NCBI GenBank assembly: GCA_013214445.1
Contig: JABSPG010000097.1
Coordinates: 1 to 10,788 of the forward strand
DNA length: 10,788 nucleotides
DNA from: Ekhidna sp.
GTDB lineage: Bacteria > Bacteroidota > Bacteroidia > Cytophagales > Cyclobacteriaceae
Reading direction: 5' to 3'
Below the pieces are notes generated by a model. It saw only the letters and a list, made by a program, of their open reading frames with translations, was not told the DNA's origin and searched no databases. Position numbers and translations under genes: made by a program. Position 1 is the first letter of the stretch. The number at the start of each line of letters is the position of its first letter. This document shows positions 6,801 to 10,788 of this stretch, piece by piece.

Positions 6801-8147
6801 ATGTTTAATAAGATATTGATTGCCAATCGTGGCGAGATCGCATTGCGAATCATTCGTACATGCAAAGAAATGGGGATCAAAACTGTGGCTGTCTACTCAA
6901 AAGCAGACGCTGACAGCCTTCACGTTCGGTTTGCGGATGAGGCAGTTTGCATTGGTCCTGCAGCTGGAAAAGACTCCTATCTGAAGATACCCAATATTAT
7001 TGCTGCGGCAGAAGTAACCAACGCTGATGCCATACACCCCGGTTATGGATTTCTTTCCGAAAACGCAGAATTTTCCAAAGTATGTGCGGAAAACGACATA
7101 AAGTTTATCGGTGCTAGTGAAGAGATGATCAGTAAAATGGGTGACAAGGCTACTGCAAAGGCAACTATGATTGCTGCAGGTGTCCCTGTAGTACCTGGAT
7201 CTGATGGCCTCTTAGAATCTGCAGAACATGGCATGAAACTAGCTAAAGAAATTGGCTATCCAGTGATGATCAAAGCTACTGCAGGAGGTGGTGGTAAGGG
7301 AATGAGGCTTATCAAGGAAGAATCTGAGTTTCAGAAAGCCTGGGATAGTGCTAGACAAGAAGCGGCCGCTTCCTTCGGCAATGACGGAATGTATATGGAG
7401 AAGTTTGTGGAAGAACCTCGCCATGTAGAAATTCAGATCGTTGGTGATAGCAATGGAAAGGCATGTCATTTATCTGAGAGGGATTGTTCCATTCAAAGAA
7501 GACATCAAAAGCTAATAGAAGAAACCCCCTCTCCTATTGTAACTCAAGAATTGAGAGAAAAAATGGGTGCTGCGGCAATCAAGGGTGCCGAAGCAATCAA
7601 ATACGAAGGAGCAGGAACGGTCGAATTCTTAGTTGACAAGAATGGAGACTTCTACTTCATGGAGATGAATACTCGAATACAAGTTGAGCATCCCATCACC
7701 GAAGAGGTAACCGATTACGACCTTATCAAAGAGCAAATAAAAGTTGCTGCTGGGGAGCCGATTTCTGGTAGAAATTACTATCCGCAACTGCACTCCATTG
7801 AAGTACGAATCAATGCTGAAGATCCGGCTAATGGATTTCGTCCAAGTCCTGGGAAGATAACTAACCTACATTTTCCAGGTGGTCATGGTGTTAGGATCGA
7901 TAGCCACGTTTATTCCGGGTATGTCATTCCACCATTCTATGATTCCATGATCGGGAAGCTTATCGTCAGTGCACAAACTCGTGAAGAAGCAATCATAAAG
8001 ATGAGACGAGCCCTAGAAGAAACAGTAATCGAAGGAATAAAAACCACGATACCGTTTCATTTAAAAATGATGGAAGATGAAGCCTTCAAATCCGGAAATT
8101 TCACAACTAAGTATCTAGATACGTGGGATTTTAGTGTTCTTCAATGA
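6801..8147 (+). CDS. accC: Acetyl-CoA carboxylase, biotin carboxylase subunit
   Basis: ATP-grasp enzyme of 448 residues that carboxylates the biotin on AccB using ATP and bicarbonate, the first half reaction of malonyl-CoA synthesis. Seen: N-terminal KILIANRGEIALRIIRTC (4-21), HPGYGFLSENAEF (79-91), GDKATAK with K116, the glycine-rich ATP loop KATAGGGGKGM (158-168), RDCSIQRRHQKLIEE (227-241), the metal and active-site segment MEMNTRIQVEHP (287-298, with E288, N290, R292, E296) and R336 in EVRINAE. All the expected catalytic residues are present and the length is that of the single-domain bacterial subunit rather than a propionyl-CoA type fusion. Last gene before an intrinsic terminator. Confidence 0.98.
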   Translation: MFNKILIANRGEIALRIIRTCKEMGIKTVAVYSKADADSLHVRFADEAVCIGPAAGKDSYLKIPNIIAAAEVTNADAIHPGYGFLSENAEFSKVCAENDIKFIGASEEMISKMGDKATAKATMIAAGVPVVPGSDGLLESAEHGMKLAKEIGYPVMIKATAGGGGKGMRLIKEESEFQKAWDSARQEAAASFGNDGMYMEKFVEEPRHVEIQIVGDSNGKACHLSERDCSIQRRHQKLIEETPSPIVTQELREKMGAAAIKGAEAIKYEGAGTVEFLVDKNGDFYFMEMNTRIQVEHPITEEVTDYDLIKEQIKVAAGEPISGRNYYPQLHSIEVRINAEDPANGFRPSPGKITNLHFPGGHGVRIDSHVYSGYVIPPFYDSMIGKLIVSAQTREEAIIKMRRALEETVIEGIKTTIPFHLKMMEDEAFKSGNFTTKYLDTWDFSVLQ

Positions 8148-8169
8148 TCAAACTATTTATAAACTAAAT

Positions 8170-8206
8170 AAGCCTCTTGGTCTTCTGAACTGAGAGGCTT
8201 TTTTTG
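8170..8206 (+). terminator. Intrinsic (rho-independent) terminator after accC
   Basis: AAGCCTCT at 8170-8177 pairs with AGAGGCTT at 8193-8200; the stem extends inwards with two G-U pairs and two more pairs (8178-8181 with 8189-8192), leaving a 7-nt loop. A run of seven T follows (8199-8205). It begins 23 nt after the accC stop and cleanly closes the pdxA-accC run. Confidence 0.92.
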
Positions 8207-8223
8207 TTGGAAAAGAAACTGCC

Positions 8224-8254
8224 AAAGTAAGGGTTTAAGGGAAACACCTACTTT
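8224..8254. repeat. Imperfect inverted repeat, 13-bp arms with 5-nt loop
   Basis: AAAGTAAGGGTTT (8224-8236) and AAACACCTACTTT (8242-8254) pair at 11 of 13 positions around the loop AAGGG. No T run follows on the plus strand, so it is not a second plus-strand terminator. It lies between the accC terminator and the PAS gene and could be an operator or leader hairpin. Apart from this and the element at the start codon, the rest of 8207-8325 shows no gene and no clear TAnnTTTG promoter. Confidence 0.5.
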
Positions 8255-8306
8255 CATAGTGCCTTCATGTAAAATACGCACAACCGACTTGTTATTGCGG
8301 TATATT

Positions 8307-8328
8307 CATACTCTAACTAGTTAGTATG
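8307..8328. repeat. Inverted repeat overlapping the PAS gene start codon
   Basis: CATACT (8307-8312) is the reverse complement of AGTATG (8323-8328), whose last three bases are the start codon. Between them lies the 8-bp palindrome AACTAGTT (8315-8322), itself part of the perfect 12-bp palindrome CTAACTAGTTAG (8313-8324). In RNA the outer arms could form a 6-bp stem that hides the AUG; in DNA it could be a dimer-binding site. Palindromes of 12 bp occur by chance a few times in 10 kb, so only the position makes it notable. Confidence 0.4.
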
Positions 8329-10788
8329 TCAACCACTGCTCAAAAGTATCACATTCCCGATCTGATTCTGGATGACTATGAGGCTCCTCCCATTTTTGTA
8401 TTGAACTGTACAAAGGAGCTACAGTACTTCAACAAGAAATTCAGTTTGTTTTGCGATCGTAAGTGGAATCAAAGCCCTGAGTTGGGAATTGAATTACTGC
8501 AACTAGTTAGAGATGTGAAGCAGCAGGCCGAGATAAATACGCACATCAGCTCTGTCCTAGCCGGTGAAAAAATAAAAGCTGGTTTACAAATTGATGACCA
8601 AAACTATCATTTTCATTATCGACCTCTTCTGGAAGAAAATCAGATAATAGGGGTCACCATATCCATAGAGAACTACCGAGACACCTCGCATGAAGTCCTA
8701 AAAGAGGAGCTTTCAAAAAATGAATTCGAACAAGAGTCAGTGGGTACCTGGGAGATGGACATGCATACTGGGGAAATCCTATTTTCAGGGTTTTGGAAAC
8801 AGTTTATGAGAGATGGCAAAGTAGATTTAAGTGATGAAAAAAGCTACTTCCTGTCAATCATAGCTCCTGAAGATCTGAAAAAACTCCAAAAGTACTACGA
8901 GACTGCACGTCATAAGAAGATCGACCACTTTCATCAGAAGTACAAGATATATCCAGCCGATGACACTCATCACTGGATTAGCAGTTCATCTTCCATAGAG
9001 TATAATGTAAACGGCAAACCCTCGCGAATAATCTCAATATGCAGGGACATCACCCAAGAGAAAGAACTAGAGCAGAAGTGGCAGGAAGAAGAAATATTAT
9101 TAAGAGAAATTGAGCGAATATCTAACCTTGGCCACTACGAATATGATTTTGTAAAGGATTACTGGACCTCTTCCATTCAACTAAACAAAATATTCGGTAT
9201 CGATCAGGATTATCCGAAAAACATTGATTCTTGGGTAGCTATCATTCACCCTGATGATCAGGAAAAAATGGTCAGCTACCTACAAGAGGAGGTATTTGGA
9301 GAAAAGAAAGCCTTTGATAAAGTCTACAAGACTATTAACAAAGACACAGGAATAACCCAATATGTACATGGCAAGGGACGTCTGATATTTAATGATGATG
9401 GCAATCCAATAAGAATGATTGGCACCATTCAAGACGTAACTGAGATAAAGGAAAGAGAACAAGAGTTAATGCGAATGTCCAAATTTGCGGAACATACGCA
9501 GAGTGGCCTTCTTGTGACGGACCCTAAAGGACTTACTACTTGGGTACACCCAAGCATGAAGGTCCTGTCAGGTCATACCCTAGATGACATGGTGGGAAAA
9601 ACTCCTGGCGAAGTGTTGCAAGGACCAAATACCGATCCCGCTCATGTAGAGTCTTTCAACAAGGGGCTTGCATCTCTCAAGCCATTTAAACAGGAAATCC
9701 TGAACTACAATAAAGACGGAAGTCTGATGTGGAATGAGGTGCAAGTCACTCCTGTTTTTGATGATGAAAACCAGTTAGTTGAGTTTTTAGGTGTTCAGGT
9801 AGACATAACTGAAAGAAAGCAGCTGGAGGAAGAGCTGGCATTAAGCGAATACAAGCTACGGACCATTACCAACAGTCTTCCAGCGATGATTCTGAGGTTT
9901 ACCTTTGAAACGGATGGAACATTTGAGCTACTCTACATATCGGATGGTATTGAGAATATCTATAAGACCAAAGCTGAAGAGGCTTATCAAAACTCCAGTC
10001 GAATTCTAGAAAAAATCCATGAAGAAGATCTAGAGCAAATCAAAGTCGACTTACTTGAAGCCGCTGAAAAACTTACCGAATGGTCTGTGGAATGGAGGGT
10101 CTTGCAAGCTGACAAAAGCTGGAAATGGGTTAGAGGGCAGGCCTCCCCTACCAAACAAGAAGATGGCTCAGTGCTTTGGGATGGATTGGTGACGGATATC
10201 ACCGAAGTAAAGGAAGCTCAACAAGCAGAAGAAATAGCCAACGAACGTTTCAAAACATTGGTCAACTCGGTATACGGAATCATTTGGGAGAGCGACGAGA
10301 ACTTCAATATAAATTACGCCAGTGATCAATCGATTCCAATCTCAGGGTTTACACCAGAAGAATGGTGCCACAAAGCATTTTGGAGAAGTCGCCTTCATCC
10401 GGACGAAAGAGATGAGATATTGAGAGTGTCTGAAGAAAAAATTCATGCTGGAGAAAATCATCAACTGGAATACCGATTTAAACATAAATTGGGCCACTAC
10501 ATTTGGGTTCGCGATTGGGTTACATGCAATACCCAAAAGGATGGGACTACATTTCTAAATGGAATCATTATTGACGTCACGGAAATAAAGGCGGCCCAAG
10601 AGGAAAAGAGAAATGCAACTGACCGTCTTGAGCGGATTGTGGATTCTGTGCATGGAATCATCTGGGAAAGTGAGGAAGGTGATCGCCTTACCTATGCCTC
10701 AAGTAAAAGTCAGGAAATACTGGGATTTAAACCAGATGACATCCTTGAAAGAGCTTTTTTCTGGAGTCGAATCCATCCAGATGATTTA
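8326..10788 (+). CDS. Multi-PAS sensory protein, N-terminal 821 residues (3' end beyond window)
   Basis: The frame opens at the ATG at 8326 (in-frame TAA at 8314-8316 just upstream) and has no stop to the window end. It has no evident signal peptide or membrane segment, so it is probably a cytoplasmic sensor. About seven PAS domains follow one another: PAS1 14-118 (weak), PAS2 126-245, PAS3 258-375, PAS4 382-498, PAS5 507-628, PAS6 640-755 and PAS7 767-821 (cut). PAC ends are marked by DIT/DVT at 241, 370, 493, 624 and 750, followed by charged helical linkers (KELEQKWQEEE, EIKEREQE, ERKQLEEEL). PAS3, PAS6 and PAS7 carry the IHPDD/LHPDE/IHPDD turn typical of PAS_3-type domains. PAS4 has a LOV-like LQGPNTDP but no photoactive Cys. 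PAS6 and PAS7 look like a tandem duplication. Such arrays usually end in a histidine kinase, sometimes a GGDEF or other output domain; the output here is not visible, so neither pathway nor ligand can be named. Confidence 0.93.
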   Translation, partial: MSTTAQKYHIPDLILDDYEAPPIFVLNCTKELQYFNKKFSLFCDRKWNQSPELGIELLQLVRDVKQQAEINTHISSVLAGEKIKAGLQIDDQNYHFHYRPLLEENQIIGVTISIENYRDTSHEVLKEELSKNEFEQESVGTWEMDMHTGEILFSGFWKQFMRDGKVDLSDEKSYFLSIIAPEDLKKLQKYYETARHKKIDHFHQKYKIYPADDTHHWISSSSSIEYNVNGKPSRIISICRDITQEKELEQKWQEEEILLREIERISNLGHYEYDFVKDYWTSSIQLNKIFGIDQDYPKNIDSWVAIIHPDDQEKMVSYLQEEVFGEKKAFDKVYKTINKDTGITQYVHGKGRLIFNDDGNPIRMIGTIQDVTEIKEREQELMRMSKFAEHTQSGLLVTDPKGLTTWVHPSMKVLSGHTLDDMVGKTPGEVLQGPNTDPAHVESFNKGLASLKPFKQEILNYNKDGSLMWNEVQVTPVFDDENQLVEFLGVQVDITERKQLEEELALSEYKLRTITNSLPAMILRFTFETDGTFELLYISDGIENIYKTKAEEAYQNSSRILEKIHEEDLEQIKVDLLEAAEKLTEWSVEWRVLQADKSWKWVRGQASPTKQEDGSVLWDGLVTDITEVKEAQQAEEIANERFKTLVNSVYGIIWESDENFNINYASDQSIPISGFTPEEWCHKAFWRSRLHPDERDEILRVSEEKIHAGENHQLEYRFKHKLGHYIWVRDWVTCNTQKDGTTFLNGIIIDVTEIKAAQEEKRNATDRLERIVDSVHGIIWESEEGDRLTYASSKSQEILGFKPDDILERAFFWSRIHPDDL
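10258..10788 (+). repeat. Tandem PAS duplication (378-bp period) within the sensor gene
   Basis: Residues from about 645 onward recur from about 771 onward: NSVYGIIWESDE versus DSVHGIIWESEE, INYAS versus LTYAS, ISGFTPEE versus ILGFKPDD, WRSRLHPDE versus FWSRIHPDD, all at an offset of 126 codons. At DNA level GGAATCATTTGGGAGAG (10276-10292) recurs as GGAATCATCTGGGAAAG (10654-10670), differing at two third-codon positions. The second copy is cut by the window edge. Confidence 0.75.

Noticed and set aside
8249..8308. TACTTTCA (8249) and TATATTCA (8301) as promoters of the PAS gene
   Set aside because: Each differs from TAnnTTTG at the final bases and neither has a TTG at the proper distance upstream.
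9280..10536. Minus-strand ORFs of 60-71 codons within the PAS gene
   Set aside because: The plus strand carries a continuous 821-codon frame with recognisable PAS modules; these are shadows.

Overview
The window looks like a chromosomal segment from a marine-type Bacteroidota, most likely Cytophagales. The evidence is moderate GC, A-rich start regions without Shine-Dalgarno sequences, promoter boxes of the Bacteroidota form TAnnTTTG, and the gene order pdxA - DUF177 - rpmF - fabH - efp - accB - accC. The clade is an inference from gene order and protein style; no database search was possible.

Left part (1-2694), minus strand: a tight three-gene operon. It is transcribed rsmA (16S rRNA dimethyltransferase, apparently with a TTG start), then mgtE (magnesium channel), then a D-2-hydroxyacid dehydrogenase cut by the window edge. 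rsmA and mgtE are 1 nt apart, and mgtE and the dehydrogenase overlap by 4 nt (ATGA), so translational coupling is likely.

Middle part (2775-8147), plus strand: pdxA (vitamin B6 synthesis) diverges from rsmA across a short two-way promoter region. It is followed by yceD/DUF177, rpmF (ribosomal protein L32), fabH (first condensing enzyme of fatty acid synthesis), efp (elongation factor P), and accB and accC (biotin carrier and biotin carboxylase of acetyl-CoA carboxylase). This is a translation plus fatty-acid-initiation cluster: AccBC helps make the malonyl-CoA from which the malonyl-ACP used by FabH is derived, while YceD, L32, EF-P and RsmA serve ribosome assembly and function. Internal promoter boxes precede yceD and accB, and a good intrinsic terminator closes the cluster after accC.

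Right part (8207-10788): an intergenic region of about 120 nt with two inverted-repeat structures leads into a large plus-strand gene that starts at 8326 and stays open to the window end (821 codons visible). It encodes a tandem array of about seven PAS/PAC sensor domains at a spacing of about 126 residues. The output domain lies outside the window. This is the accessory and least ordinary part; the rest is conserved housekeeping. I see no mobile element, CRISPR array, tRNA or rRNA, and I did not find a convincing new defence or biosynthetic system.
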